Notes: a model not told the origin generated them from the sequence alone. Shown: positions 54,958-64,000, numbered from the stretch's first letter. The stretch: 64,000 nucleotides of DNA from Pseudonocardia sp. N23 (GCF_002583555.1 NZ_BEGX01000052.1:266068-330067); one strand, 5' to 3'. Program-made: numbers and translations.

Positions 54958-55317
54958 TCAGTCCGTGAGCGCCTGGTTCTTGCGGCCGATCACCGCACCC
55001 GCCACACCCGCGACGAGCGTCGCCGTCGCGAGGATCATGCCCAGCCAGCCGAAGCCGCCGACCAGGAGCCCGATGCCCGCCGACACGGCGCCGACCGCGA
55101 GACCGGTGCGCGCCACCGACGGCCCGGTCAGCTTCCGGGTGACGACGCGGGCGCCGACCGCCGTCAGCAGCACCGCGAGGAAGGCCGACACCGGCGCGAT
55201 GATCGCGACGGGCGGCAGGACGAAGTAGGCGAGGTCGTCGACGAACTGCGACGCGACGGCCGCGGCCACGACGGGGACGACCGGCACCCGGGTCATGGCG
55301 TTCTGCAGTGTGGTCAT
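54958..55317 (-). CDS. Small hypothetical membrane protein
   Basis: This ~119-residue protein starts at ATG 55317 (alternative ATG 55329). It has a polar N-terminus and hydrophobic segments near 13-27, 32-55 and 76-110, the last Gly-rich (VGAVSAGIGLLVGGFGWLGM). The end is basic (GRKNQALTD). No family function is known to me. It lies downstream of the LpdA-like gene but is separated by a gap of about 100 bases. Confidence 0.65.
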   Translation of the reverse strand: MTTLQNAMTRVPVVPVVAAAVASQFVDDLAYFVLPPVAIIAPVSAFLAVLLTAVGARVVTRKLTGPSVARTGLAVGAVSAGIGLLVGGFGWLGMILATATLVAGVAGAVIGRKNQALTD

Positions 55318-55421
55318 GCCGTCGAGCATCGCCCCGGCGCCGGGCCCGGGAATCGGGGTTGTCCCCGATCCGCCCCCGGGATCCGCGCCACGATCCTCAC
55401 ATCCCGGCCGCAGATGTGTCG

Positions 55422-56822
55422 TCAGTCGAGGTCGTCGTGCTGCATGAGCTGGCGGCCCGCCTCGGTGATCGACCCCGACAGCGAGGGGTAGACGGAGAAG
55501 GTGTGGGCGAGGTCGTCGACGGTGAGACCGTTCTGCACCGCGAGCGCGATGGGCAGGATCAGCTCGCTCGCCACCGGCGCCACCACGACGCCGCCGATGA
55601 CCGCGCCCGTCGCAGGCCGGCAGAACAGCTTCACGAAGCCCCGGCGCAGGCCGCGCATCTTGGCGCGCGGGTTGGTGGCAAGCGGCAGCATGACGGTGCG
55701 GGCCGCGACCTCCCCGGCGTCGATCACACGCTGGCTGATGCCGACCGTCGCGATCTCGGGGCGGGTGAACACGTTGGCGGCCACGGTGCGCAGCTTGATG
55801 GGGGCGACGCCCTCGCCGAGGGCGTGCCACATCGCGATGCGGCCCTGCATGGCGGCGACCGAGGCCAGCATGAGCATGCCGGTGCAGTCTCCCGCGGCGT
55901 AGACGCCCGGCACGGACGTGCGCGACACCCGGTCGACGGTGACGAACCCGCCGCCGTCGGTGTGGACGCCGACCTTCTCGAGCCCCAGCCCCGCGGTGTT
56001 GGGGACGGAGCCGACGGTCATGAGTGCGTGCGAGCCGCGGACCTCGGTCCCGTCGGTGAGGATGACGACGACGCCGTCGCCCTCGCGCGTGACCGACTCG
56101 GCACGGGCGTTGGCGAGGATCTCGACGCCGCGCTCGGTGAAGACCTCCTGCAGCACCGCGGCGGCGTCGGCGTCCTCGCCGGGCAGCACGCGGTCGCGGC
56201 TGGAGACGAGCGTGACACGGCAGCCGAGCTCGACGTAGGCGGACACGAACTCCGCGCCCGTCACCCCGGACCCGACGACGATCAGGTGCTCCGGCAGCGC
56301 CGGCAGGTCGTAGAGCTGGCGCCAGGTCAGGACACGCTCGCCGTCGGGGACGGCGGAGTCGAGGATGCGCGGGGTCGCGCCGGTGGCGACGAGGACGATG
56401 TCGGCAGGCAGCGACTCCTCGATGCCGTCGGCGGTGGTGACGTCGACGACCTGCGGGGACCCGGGGATGGGCTCGCCGAAGCAGGCGGTGCCGTCGATGA
56501 TCCGGACGCCCTCGCCCGCGACGCGGTCACGGATGTCGGCGGACTGGGCGCGGGCCAGGCTGAGCACGCGGCCGTGGACCTTGGGCAGGTCGACGCCGGC
56601 GGTGTTGCGGTCGAGCAGGACGCCGAGGTCCTCGGCCCGGTGCAGGTCGACGCGGACGGCGGCGGTGGAGATGAAGGTCTTGGACGGGACGCAGTCGTCG
56701 AGGACGCACGCGCCGCCCATGCCGTCACGTTCGACGACGGTGACCTCGCTCCCGTGCTGCGCGGCGACGAGTGCCGCCTCGTAGCCGGCAGGTCCGCCGC
56801 CCATGATCACGATCCGGGTCAC
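55422..56822 (-). CDS. lpdA: Flavoprotein disulfide reductase/NAD(P)H quinone reductase, LpdA-like
   Basis: This 466-residue protein has the FAD GxGxxG motif as MGGGPAGYEAALVAA, the redox CxxxxC as GGACVLDDCVPSKTF, the NAD-binding VVGSGVTGAEF, and YAAGDCTG. The dimer domain reads FSVYPSLSGSITEA where classical dihydrolipoyl dehydrogenases have the His-Glu pair, so it resembles mycobacterial Rv3303c (LpdA), which acts as a quinone reductase rather than a classical Lpd. The start is ATG 56822. Confidence 0.9.
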   Translation of the reverse strand: MTRIVIMGGGPAGYEAALVAAQHGSEVTVVERDGMGGACVLDDCVPSKTFISTAAVRVDLHRAEDLGVLLDRNTAGVDLPKVHGRVLSLARAQSADIRDRVAGEGVRIIDGTACFGEPIPGSPQVVDVTTADGIEESLPADIVLVATGATPRILDSAVPDGERVLTWRQLYDLPALPEHLIVVGSGVTGAEFVSAYVELGCRVTLVSSRDRVLPGEDADAAAVLQEVFTERGVEILANARAESVTREGDGVVVILTDGTEVRGSHALMTVGSVPNTAGLGLEKVGVHTDGGGFVTVDRVSRTSVPGVYAAGDCTGMLMLASVAAMQGRIAMWHALGEGVAPIKLRTVAANVFTRPEIATVGISQRVIDAGEVAARTVMLPLATNPRAKMRGLRRGFVKLFCRPATGAVIGGVVVAPVASELILPIALAVQNGLTVDDLAHTFSVYPSLSGSITEAGRQLMQHDDLD

Positions 56823-56940
56823 GCAGGTTCGCCCTCCTCGGCGTCGAACGGGACGCCGCAGACAGTACGCCCGTCCTGTGAACGGGGTGTGGCCCCCGGG
56901 TGAGGTCGTCGATCGTGGCCCGGGGGCACATGACTAGTCT

Positions 56941-57396
56941 GTGCGGGTGCCGCTCTACGCCGCGTACGGGTCGAACATGGACCCCGCCCAGATGAAGGAG
57001 CGCGCCCCGTACTCGCCCATGGCGGGATCGGGGTGGCTGCAGGGCTGGCGGCTGACCTTCGGCGGTGAGGACTTCGCCTGGGAGGGCGCCCTCGCGACGG
57101 TCGTCGAACACCCGGGTTCGCAGGTCTTCGTCGTGCTCTACGACGTGCCCGACCAGGATGCGGCCACTCTCGACCGTTGGGAGGGTGGCGAGCTGGGGCT
57201 GCACAAGAAGCTCCGGCTGCGCGTGCACACCCTCGAGGGCGATGTCCTGGCCTGGATCTACGTGCTCGACGCCTACGAGGGCGGGATGCCCTCGGCGCGC
57301 TACCTCGGTGTCATCGCCGACGCGGCGGAGCTGGCCGGCGCCCCGGACGACTACGTCGCCGCCCTGCGCAGCCGGCCGTCGAGCAAGTCCGTCTGA
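56941..57396 (+). CDS. Gamma-glutamylcyclotransferase-like (AIG2/BtrG) protein
   Basis: This ~151-residue protein has the YGSNM motif in LYAAYGSNMDPAQMKERAPY, FVVLYDVPDQDAATLDRWEG, and the YVLDAYEGGMPSARYL end. Such folds cyclise gamma-glutamyl amines, releasing 5-oxoproline. It is a single gene, divergent from lpdA, with 118 bases between them. The start may be GTG 56941 or GTG 56947. The substrate is unknown. Confidence 0.85.
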   Translation: MRVPLYAAYGSNMDPAQMKERAPYSPMAGSGWLQGWRLTFGGEDFAWEGALATVVEHPGSQVFVVLYDVPDQDAATLDRWEGGELGLHKKLRLRVHTLEGDVLAWIYVLDAYEGGMPSARYLGVIADAAELAGAPDDYVAALRSRPSSKSV

Positions 57397-57433
57397 CCGT
57401 TCCGGCCGGGCTCGCCACGCCGAGCGACCGATA

Positions 57434-57450
57434 GTTGTCAGACATCTGAC
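57434..57450. promoter_or_regulatory. Palindromic candidate operator for the FadR/GntR regulator
   Basis: GTTGTCAGACATCTGAC (57434-57450) contains the core TCAGACATCTGA at 57438-57449. The same 12-base core recurs at 60016-60027, by the GntR gene. The site ends 21 bases before the ATG of the small gene at 57471. TGTC/GACA half-sites suit FadR-subfamily operators, but the pairing to this regulator is an inference. Confidence 0.55.
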
Positions 57451-57470
57451 TGCTCGCCTAGGCTCGCGGG

Positions 57471-57773
57471 ATGGGCCTTCCCTGCGACCAGCCACTGCTC
57501 GAACGGCTGGCCCGCTCCTTGTTCCCGCCGGGCAGCTTTCCCGAGGTCGTCTACGCGCGCGCCGCCGACGAGGTCGCACACCACAGCTGGGTGCGTCAGG
57601 TCCTGTGCCGCGAGGTCCCCGAGGAGCCCGGCACGGATCCCGTCGCCCGGCTCGTCGACTCCCCGCACGGGACGGCATTGCTGGACGTCATCTCCGACGC
57701 CGCGGTGCGGGCGGCCCTCGAGGCCGCCCGCACCGAACACGTCGCCGCGGGCCCCTTCACCGCGCCTGCCTGA
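57471..57773 (+). CDS. Hypothetical protein, about 100 residues
   Basis: This 100-residue helical protein starts at ATG 57471 and includes LERLARSLFPPGSFPEVVYA, VAHHSWVRQVLCREVPEEPG and DVISDAAVRAALEAARTEHV. No family is recognised. It has a candidate GntR operator just upstream and ends 11 bases from the convergent GMC gene, so it may belong to the same regulatory unit. Confidence 0.55.
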   Translation: MGLPCDQPLLERLARSLFPPGSFPEVVYARAADEVAHHSWVRQVLCREVPEEPGTDPVARLVDSPHGTALLDVISDAAVRAALEAARTEHVAAGPFTAPA

Positions 57774-57784
57774 CCCGGCGGACC

Positions 57785-59353
57785 TCAGGCCACCGAGGCG
57801 CGGTACTCCCCCGCGATGTACTCGGCCTGCCGGATCGCCAGCGCCACGATCGTCAGCGTCGGGTTGGCACCGGCGCCCGTGGTGAACTGGCTCCCGTCGG
57901 AGACGAACAGGTTGGGCACGTCGTGCGCCCGGCCGAACCGGTCGACGACGCCGTCCTCCGGCCGCTCGCTCATCCGCGACGTGCCGAGGTTGTGCGTCGA
58001 CGGGTACGGCGGCGTCTGGATGATCCGCTTCGCGCCGACGGCCTCGTAGACCGCAGCGCCCTGCCGCTGACCGTGCTCACGCATCGCGACGTCGTTGGCG
58101 TGGTCGTCGAAGTGCACGTCGGCGACGGGCAGCCCGTGGGCGTCGGTGACCGCGGGGTTCAGGGTGATCCGGTTGCCCTCCTGCGGCATGTCCTCCCCGA
58201 TCACCCACATCCCCGCGGTGTTGCGATAGTCGTCGAGGTACATCGCGAGGTCGGGACCCCACGACCCGGGTGCGACGAACGAGGAGAAGAACGCCGGTCC
58301 GAGCGAGATCGTCTCCATGTAGTACCCACCGACGAACCCGCGGTCGGTGTCGAGCCGCGACTCGTCGGCGATCACCCCGGCCATCGTCTCGCCGCGGTGC
58401 ATGTTGACCGGCTTGTCGTACTGCCCCCACACCGTCGCGGTGGTGTGGCGCATGTAGTTGCGGCCCACCTGACCCGACGAGTTGGCGAGACCGTCGGGGA
58501 ACAGCGCGGACGCGGACAGCAGCAGCAGCCGCGGGGTCTCGATCGAGTTCCCGGCGACGCACACCACCGACGCGCGCTGCCGGCGCAGCACACCCTCCCC
58601 GTCGACGTAGAGCACACCGTCGGCGCGACCGCGGCCGTCGTGGAGGATCTGCACGACGTGGCTGTCGGGGCGCAGGTCGAGGTTGCCGGTCTTCTCGGCC
58701 TTCGGCAGTTCGGCGACCAGCGTCGACCACTTCGAGCCGTTCTTGTCGCCCTGGAAGTTGAACCCGTCCTGGACCGACGCGGGACGACCGTCGTACGGCT
58801 CGGCGTTGGTGGCATAGGGCCCGGTGGAGACCCGGCTGTACCCGACCTTGCGGGCACCGTTGGCGAAGACCTTGTAGTTGTTGTTGGCGGGCAGCGGCGG
58901 CCGGCCGTGGACGTGGGTGACGCCCATCTTGATCTCGGCCCGGTCATAGTAGGGCGCGAGATCGTCGAGGCCGATCGGCCAGTCGAGGAGGTTCGCGCCG
59001 GCGAGGTCGCCGTAGACCGACCGGGTGGTGAACTCGTGCGGTTTGAACCGCGGGCAGGCACCGGCCCAGTGGGTGCTGGTGCCGCCGACGGCCTTGACGA
59101 TCCACGCAGGCAGCCCGGGGAAGTCCGTCGCGACCTGCCAGCTACCCGACGCCGTCCGCGGGTCGGTCCAGGCCATCTGCGCGAAGGCCTTCCACTCGTC
59201 GTTCTCGTAGTCGGCGCCGGTGAGGTGCGGGCCGGCCTCCAGCACGACGGTGCGGATCCCCTGCTGACACAGCTCGTTGGCGAGGGTGCCGCCGCCGGCG
59301 CCGGAGCCTACGATGACGACGACGTCGGAGTCGTCGTGGTCGAAACGGCTCAT
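57785..59353 (-). CDS. GMC-family FAD-dependent oxidoreductase
   Basis: This 522-residue protein has the N-terminal FAD motif VIVGSGAGGGTLANELCQQG, the substrate/FAD block AVGGTSTHWAGACPRFKPHE, the GNSIETPRLLLLSASALF motif and the C-terminal NLGTSRMS..GANPTLTIVALA. It oxidises alcohols or sugars. Its ATG overlaps the stop of the small subunit gene (ATGA), the usual layout of membrane-bound gluconate 2-dehydrogenase-like enzymes. No cytochrome subunit is present here. Confidence 0.92.
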   Translation of the reverse strand: MSRFDHDDSDVVVIVGSGAGGGTLANELCQQGIRTVVLEAGPHLTGADYENDEWKAFAQMAWTDPRTASGSWQVATDFPGLPAWIVKAVGGTSTHWAGACPRFKPHEFTTRSVYGDLAGANLLDWPIGLDDLAPYYDRAEIKMGVTHVHGRPPLPANNNYKVFANGARKVGYSRVSTGPYATNAEPYDGRPASVQDGFNFQGDKNGSKWSTLVAELPKAEKTGNLDLRPDSHVVQILHDGRGRADGVLYVDGEGVLRRQRASVVCVAGNSIETPRLLLLSASALFPDGLANSSGQVGRNYMRHTTATVWGQYDKPVNMHRGETMAGVIADESRLDTDRGFVGGYYMETISLGPAFFSSFVAPGSWGPDLAMYLDDYRNTAGMWVIGEDMPQEGNRITLNPAVTDAHGLPVADVHFDDHANDVAMREHGQRQGAAVYEAVGAKRIIQTPPYPSTHNLGTSRMSERPEDGVVDRFGRAHDVPNLFVSDGSQFTTGAGANPTLTIVALAIRQAEYIAGEYRASVA

Positions 59354-59772
59354 GCCGATTCCTCCTCGTACTCGATCTGGGGGTCGGGCAGCCAGTCGAG
59401 GTCGTCGAACCCCCGGTTCACGTAGCCACCCTGGTCGAACGACGGACCCTCGTAGCCGAGCAGGTCCCAGACCTCGTGGTCGTCGTAGAACCTCACGAGG
59501 GCGGTCGCCTTCACCGCGCCGAAGAAGGCGGTGGTCTCGATCTCGCGGAGCAGGGCGAGGGCCGCGGCGTCGTCGAGGTCGGCGAAGGGGCGGTCACGGA
59601 GCCGGTCGAGATCGGTGAGGCCCTGACAGACCTGGGCGCGCGTACGGGCGTCGCCGCCGACGACCGCCTCGGCGGTCCGTTCGTAGGGGCCGTCGGGGAA
59701 CGTGGGGTGCGGGAACATCACCCGGAGCATCCGGACCAGCGTGGCGTGGTCCGCGGGGGCGACAAGTGACAT
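59350..59772 (-). CDS. Gluconate 2-dehydrogenase subunit 3-like small subunit
   Basis: This 140-residue protein includes LVRMLRVMFPHPTFPDGPYE, LLREIETTAFFGAVKATALV and VWDLLGYEGPSFDQGGYVNR, the pattern of the small subunit that pairs with GMC oxidoreductases. No Tat or Sec leader is visible at the N-terminus, so export may depend on other signals or not occur. It is upstream of the GMC gene with an overlap. The promoter likely lies in the gap 59773-60072. Confidence 0.85.
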   Translation of the reverse strand: MSLVAPADHATLVRMLRVMFPHPTFPDGPYERTAEAVVGGDARTRAQVCQGLTDLDRLRDRPFADLDDAAALALLREIETTAFFGAVKATALVRFYDDHEVWDLLGYEGPSFDQGGYVNRGFDDLDWLPDPQIEYEEESA

Positions 59773-60007
59773 GGATACCTCTCCGCGTCGAGAAGACTTC
59801 GAGCCCGGATCACAGCCCCTCGGTGGCCCCGGTCACAAGCCCCGGCTGATTCTCGCTGATCGAGACAACGGACCTTTCGGGCGCCGGTGGTGTCGCCCCG
59901 ACGAGGACCCCGCGCGACCCCAGACGGACCGGGGACCAGCACGTCAGAGCCCCGTCGGCCGGGTCCGTCCAGCCCTGTCACCCTCCGCCGTCGTCTCCGG
60001 TCGGGTG

Positions 60008-60045
60008 GCAAGAGTTCAGACATCTGATGCCTGAACTTCCACCCG
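60008..60045. promoter_or_regulatory. Nested palindrome with the repeated GntR core, upstream of the GMC operon
   Basis: GTTCAG at 60014-60019 and CTGAAC at 60031-60036 are inverted around the core TCAGACATCTGA (60016-60027). An outer pair of CGGGTGG (60002-60008) and CCACCCG (60039-60045) extends the symmetry. The site is in the 300-base gap (59773-60072) between gntR and the small-subunit gene. Nothing else is recognised in that gap. Confidence 0.55.
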
Positions 60046-60072
60046 ATCGGCGCAACGCCCGAGAAGAGGAGC

Positions 60073-60795
60073 TCAGGTCGTCCGGAACATCTCGAAGATC
60101 ACGTCGAAGTTCGCGACCGTCGCCGCCGTCGCCGCCGCCGGGTCGCCGGACCGGATCGCGTCGAGGAGCGCCGCGTGCTCGTCGGCGGTGTCGGGCAGCG
60201 GCTCCTGGTCGACGAGCGCGGCCAGCGCGTGGGCCAGCGACTCCCGGAACCGGTCGAACAGGTCGAGCAGCAGGCCGTTGCCGGTCATGGCCACCACCCC
60301 ACGGTGGAAGGCGGTGTCGGCCTCCACGAACGCGGCGGTGTCGCCCCCGACCAACGACTGACGCCGGGCCAGCACCTCTTCGAGGGCGTCGATGTCATCG
60401 GGCGAGGCCACCTCGGCCGCGATGCGTGCCGCCTCGACCTCCAGGGCCCGGCGCACCTGGTAGACCTCCAGGATCCGGGCCCGGCGGAGCAGCTGCGACG
60501 TGCCCGCGTCGGCGTCGGCGGTCAGCCCGACGGCCATCGGAACCGGCAGCCGGTCGGCGACGAACGTGCCGTTGCCGTGCTGCACGACGAGCAGGCCCTC
60601 GCGGGTCAGGAGCTTGATCGCCTCGCGCAGCGACGACCGCCCCACCCCCATCTCGCGAGCCAGGGCGGGTTCGGCCGGGAGCTTGTCCCCCGCCGCCCAC
60701 CGGCCGTACGCGAGGTCGTCGCGCAGGGCGTTCTCGACCCGTGTGACGACGCTCGAGCTCCCGAGATGCCGCTGCTGCGGACCACCCGTCTGCAT
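60073..60795 (-). CDS. FadR-subfamily GntR transcriptional regulator
   Basis: This 240-residue protein has an N-terminal GntR winged helix (about 18-80; LAYGRWAAGDKLPAEPALAR, GRSSLREAIKLLTREGLLVV, HGNGTFVADR) and a C-terminal FCD effector domain (about 100-230; ILEVYQVRRALEVEAARIAA, FHRGVVAMTGN, EHAALLDAIRSGD). The metal-binding His/Asp residues of FCD domains appear kept. It probably binds the two matching palindromes at 57434 and 60008. The inducer is unknown. The start is ATG 60795. Confidence 0.92.
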   Translation of the reverse strand: MQTGGPQQRHLGSSSVVTRVENALRDDLAYGRWAAGDKLPAEPALAREMGVGRSSLREAIKLLTREGLLVVQHGNGTFVADRLPVPMAVGLTADADAGTSQLLRRARILEVYQVRRALEVEAARIAAEVASPDDIDALEEVLARRQSLVGGDTAAFVEADTAFHRGVVAMTGNGLLLDLFDRFRESLAHALAALVDQEPLPDTADEHAALLDAIRSGDPAAATAATVANFDVIFEMFRTT

Positions 60796-60886
60796 AGGAC
60801 TCCTCGCGTCGGCGGAGCCGCAGTGTACGGCCGACGCGAGGAGTCCGAGACCTCCGCGCACGACCTGACGGTCGTCGCCCGGCCCG

Positions 60887-62626
60887 TCAGGCAGGGGCCG
60901 GGTCTGCGGCGGACACTTCCAGGCGGCACAGCAGCGCGTCCTGCGCGACGCTGTCGCCGATCTTCACCGGCAGCTCCGTCACCGTTCCGGACACCGTGGC
61001 GCGCACGGCGTTCTCCATCTTCATCGCCTCGACGACGGCGACGACGTCGCCGGCAGCCACCTGCTGACCCTCGCTCACCGCGAGCTGGACGACGGTGCCC
61101 TGCATGGGCGAGACGAGCTGCTCCGGCGACGCTGCGGCGCTGCCGCCGCGGTCGGCGCCCGCGAGCAGCCCCGCCCGGACGGCCTCGGCCGACGCCCCCG
61201 TCAGCTCGGCCATGCCCGGCAACGACACCCGCAGCGTGCGCCGGCCCAGCCGCAGCAGTCCGACGGTCGGGTCGGGCACGGGCGGCTCGCGGCGCGGGAG
61301 GTACTCCTCCTCGACCCAGCGCGTGTACACGCCGAGCGAGTCGGTGCCGGTGAAGGCCGGGTCGGCGAGGACGTCGCGGTGCACGTCGAGCACCGTGCGC
61401 ACCCCCTCGACCCGGATCTCGGCGAGCACGCGCCGCGCCCGCGCGAGCGCCTGCGCCCGGTCGCGGCCGCTGACGATCACCTTGGCCAGCAACGAGTCGT
61501 ACTCGGCACCGACCCGTCCGCCCGGCGCGATGCCGGAGTCGACGCGCACCCCGGGACCCGACGGCACGTCGAACCGGGTGACGGTGCCGGGTGCGGGCGC
61601 GAAGCCGCGGTCGGCGTCCTCGGCGTTGATCCGGAACTCGATCGCGTGCCCGCGGACGGGGACGTCGGCGGGCAGGTCCAGCGGTTCACCTGCGGCGATC
61701 CGCAGCTGCGCGCCGACGACGTCGACACCCGTGACCTCCTCGGTCGCCGGGTGCTCGACCTGCAGCCGGGTGTTGACCTCGAGGAACGTCGTGGTGCCGT
61801 CGTCGGCGACGAGGAACTCGACGGTGCCCGCGTTGGTGTAGCCGGCCTCCCGGCAGATCGCCGTCGCCGACTCGTGCAGCGTCGTGCGGAGGTCGTCGGA
61901 CAGGAACGGCGCGGGCGCCTCCTCGATCAGCTTCTGGTTGCGGCGCTGCACCGTGCAGTCGCGGGTGCCCAGCACGGAGACGGCGCCGTGGCTGTCGGCG
62001 AGGATCTGCACCTCGACGTGGCGCGCCCGCGGCAGGAACCGTTCGACGAAGCACTCGCCGCGGCCGAACGCCGCGGTCGCCTCGCGGACGGCGGACTCGA
62101 ACGCGCCCGCGATCTCCCCCGCCTCGTGGACCACCTTCAGCCCGCGGCCCCCACCCCCGAACGCCGCCTTGATCGCGACGGGGAAGCCGTGCTCGGCGGC
62201 GAAGGCCTCGACCTCGGCCGCCCCCTCGACCGGTCGCGTCGTGCCGGGCGCCATCGGGGCGCCCACGCGCCGGGCGATCGAGCGGGCGGACACCTTGTCC
62301 CCCAAGGCTCGCATCGACTCGGGCGACGGACCGACCCACACCAGTCCGGCGTCGATCACCGCCTGCGCGAACCCGGCATCCTCGGACAGGAAGCCGTAGC
62401 CGGGGTGGACCGCGTCGGCTCCGGCGAACGCGGCGGCGTCGAGGATAGCGGCGGCCGACAGGTAGCCACCCCCCGACAGCGCGACGGCCTCGTCCGCCAG
62501 CAGTGTGTGCGGCGCACCGGCATCGACGTCGGAGTACACGCCGACGGCGCGCAGCCCCGCGTCGTGACAGGCCCGCACGATGCGGACGGCGATCTCCCCG
62601 CGGTTGGCGACGAGAACGGTTCTCAT
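60887..62626 (-). CDS. Acyl-CoA carboxylase alpha subunit (biotin carboxylase + BCCP), second copy
   Basis: This 579-residue protein has an N-terminal [20 protein letters not shown], the ATP-grasp [39 protein letters not shown], and the biotin site VEAMKMEN. It is a paralogue of the 51990 gene, with which it aligns throughout. It sits in an operon with a carboxyltransferase and a CoA-ester lyase on the minus strand. This suggests a catabolic carboxylase (for example methylcrotonyl- or propionyl-CoA), but the substrate cannot be fixed. ATG 62626 overlaps the upstream stop. Confidence 0.95.
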   Translation of the reverse strand: MRTVLVANRGEIAVRIVRACHDAGLRAVGVYSDVDAGAPHTLLADEAVALSGGGYLSAAAILDAAAFAGADAVHPGYGFLSEDAGFAQAVIDAGLVWVGPSPESMRALGDKVSARSIARRVGAPMAPGTTRPVEGAAEVEAFAAEHGFPVAIKAAFGGGGRGLKVVHEAGEIAGAFESAVREATAAFGRGECFVERFLPRARHVEVQILADSHGAVSVLGTRDCTVQRRNQKLIEEAPAPFLSDDLRTTLHESATAICREAGYTNAGTVEFLVADDGTTTFLEVNTRLQVEHPATEEVTGVDVVGAQLRIAAGEPLDLPADVPVRGHAIEFRINAEDADRGFAPAPGTVTRFDVPSGPGVRVDSGIAPGGRVGAEYDSLLAKVIVSGRDRAQALARARRVLAEIRVEGVRTVLDVHRDVLADPAFTGTDSLGVYTRWVEEEYLPRREPPVPDPTVGLLRLGRRTLRVSLPGMAELTGASAEAVRAGLLAGADRGGSAAASPEQLVSPMQGTVVQLAVSEGQQVAAGDVVAVVEAMKMENAVRATVSGTVTELPVKIGDSVAQDALLCRLEVSAADPAPA

Positions 62627-63414
62627 GAGCTCTCCCCCGCGCGCGCCAGCACCTGGCGCGCGAGCTTCAGGTGCACGGCATCGACCATCTCCCCGTCGAC
62701 GACGGCCACCCCGGCCGACTCGGCCTCCAGCACCCGCCTCGCGCGCGCGATCTCGTCCGGCGACGGTGTGAACACCTCGTGCGCCAGCGCCACCTGCGAC
62801 GGATGGATGCAGATCTTCCCGGCGAACCCGAGGTCGCGGCCGGCAGCGGCGTCGGCGAGGAAGGCCTCGGCGTCGTCGATCGCGGTGACGACCTGGTCGA
62901 GCAGCGGGATGCCCGCGAGCCGCCCCGCGAGCACGGTCTGGCTGCGCGCGTAGAGCACCTCCAGGCTCCCGGGGCTGCGGCGCCCGCCGATGTCGGCGAT
63001 GTAGTCCTCGGCGCCGAAGAACCCGGTGTCGGCGTGGGCGAACAGCTCCCGGGAGTTGACGACGCCGAGCGCGGACTCGATGCCCGCCATCAGGATCCGG
63101 CCCCGGGTGCGCTCCCGGACGTCGGCGAGCACCGCGGGGTCCTCCGCCTTGGGGACGATCACCCCGGCCGCGCCGCTGCTCAGCGCCGCGTCGAGGTCGT
63201 CGTCGAACCACGGGGTTCCGGGCGGGTTGACGCGCACCAGGACGGTGGCGCCCCCGGCGTCGAGCGGCGCGTCGCACAGACCGGCGCGCGCGGCGTCCTT
63301 GCCCGCGACGGCGACGGCATCCTCCAGGTCGACGGCGACCGCGTCGGGAGACCACCGGGGGACCTTGGCGAGCAGGTCGAGCTTGTCGGCCGGGACGAAC
63401 AGCAGGCTTCTCAT
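62623..63414 (-). CDS. HpcH/HpaI-type CoA-ester lyase (CitE-like)
   Basis: This 263-residue TIM-barrel lyase starts [20 protein letters not shown], with [61 protein letters not shown] and [14 protein letters not shown]. These match CitE/malyl-CoA lyase-like proteins that cleave C-C bonds in acyl-CoA thioesters. It lies between carboxyltransferase and biotin carboxylase genes with overlaps on both sides (ATGA each), so the three work together. The substrate is unknown. Confidence 0.92.
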   Translation of the reverse strand: MRSLLFVPADKLDLLAKVPRWSPDAVAVDLEDAVAVAGKDAARAGLCDAPLDAGGATVLVRVNPPGTPWFDDDLDAALSSGAAGVIVPKAEDPAVLADVRERTRGRILMAGIESALGVVNSRELFAHADTGFFGAEDYIADIGGRRSPGSLEVLYARSQTVLAGRLAGIPLLDQVVTAIDDAEAFLADAAAGRDLGFAGKICIHPSQVALAHEVFTPSPDEIARARRVLEAESAGVAVVDGEMVDAVHLKLARQVLARAGESS

Positions 63415-64000
63415 ACCGGGCTCACGACGTGATGGCGCTGGTCGTGGGTCCGCTGCCAACCGTCGGCGGCGGCGACGCGGGCGATCAGCTCGGCCCGCAG
63501 GTCGCCGGGCTGGACGACGGCGTCGACGACCAGGTCGCTGCCCATCCGCAGCAGGTTGACCTCCGCCTCCTGCTCGGCGACCCGGCGGGCCACGAACGCA
63601 GCCCGCTCCCCCTCGTCCTCGATCTGGGCGATCCTGTTGGCGTACATGGCGTTCGCCGACGCCTCGGGAGCCATGGTGCCGATCGTCGCCGTCGGCAGGG
63701 CGAGAGTGGCGCGCGGCTCGAACCCGGGCGCGCACATCGCGTAGTAGCCCGCGGCGTAGGCCTTGCGCAGCACGACGGTGAACCGCGGCACCTCGGCCGA
63801 GGCCATCGCGACCAGCATCTTCGCCCCGTGCCGGATGATCCCCTGCCGCTCGACGGCGACCCCCACCATGAACCCGGGGACGTCCTGCAGGAACAGGATC
63901 GGGACGTTGAAGGCGTCGCACAGCGAGATGAAGCGGGCGGCCTTGTCGGCGGAGTCGACGAAGATCGCGCCGCTGCGCACCGACGGCTGGTTGGCGACGA
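63411..64000 (-). CDS. Acyl-CoA carboxylase beta subunit (carboxyltransferase), C-terminal part; start beyond window
   Basis: 196 residues are visible. The segments are [80 protein letters not shown] and [20 protein letters not shown]. This is the C-half of a PccB/MccB-type carboxyltransferase. It is the first visible gene of the operon and runs off the window end. The usual length is 510-540 residues. Confidence 0.93.
   Translation of the reverse strand, partial: VANQPSVRSGAIFVDSADKAARFISLCDAFNVPILFLQDVPGFMVGVAVERQGIIRHGAKMLVAMASAEVPRFTVVLRKAYAAGYYAMCAPGFEPRATLALPTATIGTMAPEASANAMYANRIAQIEDEGERAAFVARRVAEQEAEVNLLRMGSDLVVDAVVQPGDLRAELIARVAAADGWQRTHDQRHHVVSPV

Overview
The DNA is very GC-rich, uses GTG starts freely and packs genes with 4-base ATGA/GTGA overlaps. 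It encodes typical high-GC actinobacterial families: GtrA, the PH/BirA/AccD5/AccE/Maf/SseA/SufE/AccA3 set, SCO6745-like and TIGR04222 proteins, an ECF42 sigma factor and LAL regulators. I read it as an actinobacterial chromosome, most likely of the Pseudonocardia type. The exact genus is an inference.

The backbone is the conserved order purE-purK-gtrA / PH-birA / accD5-accE / maf-sseA-sufE / accA3, which in Mycobacterium tuberculosis is nearly contiguous (Rv3275c-Rv3285, from memory). Here it is opened at three points. Insertion 1 (about 5-26.3 kb) holds a two-component system, a carboxysome locus, hisN and an alcohol/acyl-CoA operon. Insertion 2 (29.9-47.4 kb) holds regulators, lipid-kinase and membrane genes. 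Insertion 3 (49.6-51.8 kb) is a three-gene cassette made of a Gly/Cys-tailed membrane protein, a DUF692/MNIO iron enzyme and a partner protein.

The central discovery is an alpha-type carboxysome operon on the minus strand, 15.0 to 7.3 kb: cbbL-cbbS (Form IA RuBisCO), csoS2, csoS4A, csoS4B, one csoS1, a strong hairpin, acRAF, a small disordered protein that could be McdB-like, a MutT-TenI fusion and a LysR (CbbR-like) regulator. No csoSCA carbonic anhydrase, BMC-T shell protein, McdA, bacterioferritin or RuBisCO activase is present. Directly upstream lie decayed remains of a red-type Form IC cbbL and cbbS with a large internal deletion and frameshifts. IS3-family transposase fragments lie on both sides. 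This looks like a transferred carboxysome operon that displaced an older free RuBisCO.

The remainder: 0-4.3 kb holds a TetR fragment, a broken DUF1801 gene, ECF42 with its DGPF partner, and purEK. 17.4-26.3 kb holds hisN, a MaoC-like protein, a VOC protein, an XRE-cupin regulator and a five-gene CMD/alcohol dehydrogenase/acyl-CoA ligase operon. 54-60 kb holds a degenerate exonuclease-fold protein, an LpdA-like reductase, a GMC oxidoreductase pair and a FadR-type regulator with two matching palindromes. 60.9-64 kb holds a second acyl-CoA carboxylase with a CoA-ester lyase, running off the window end. I saw no tRNA, rRNA or CRISPR array.
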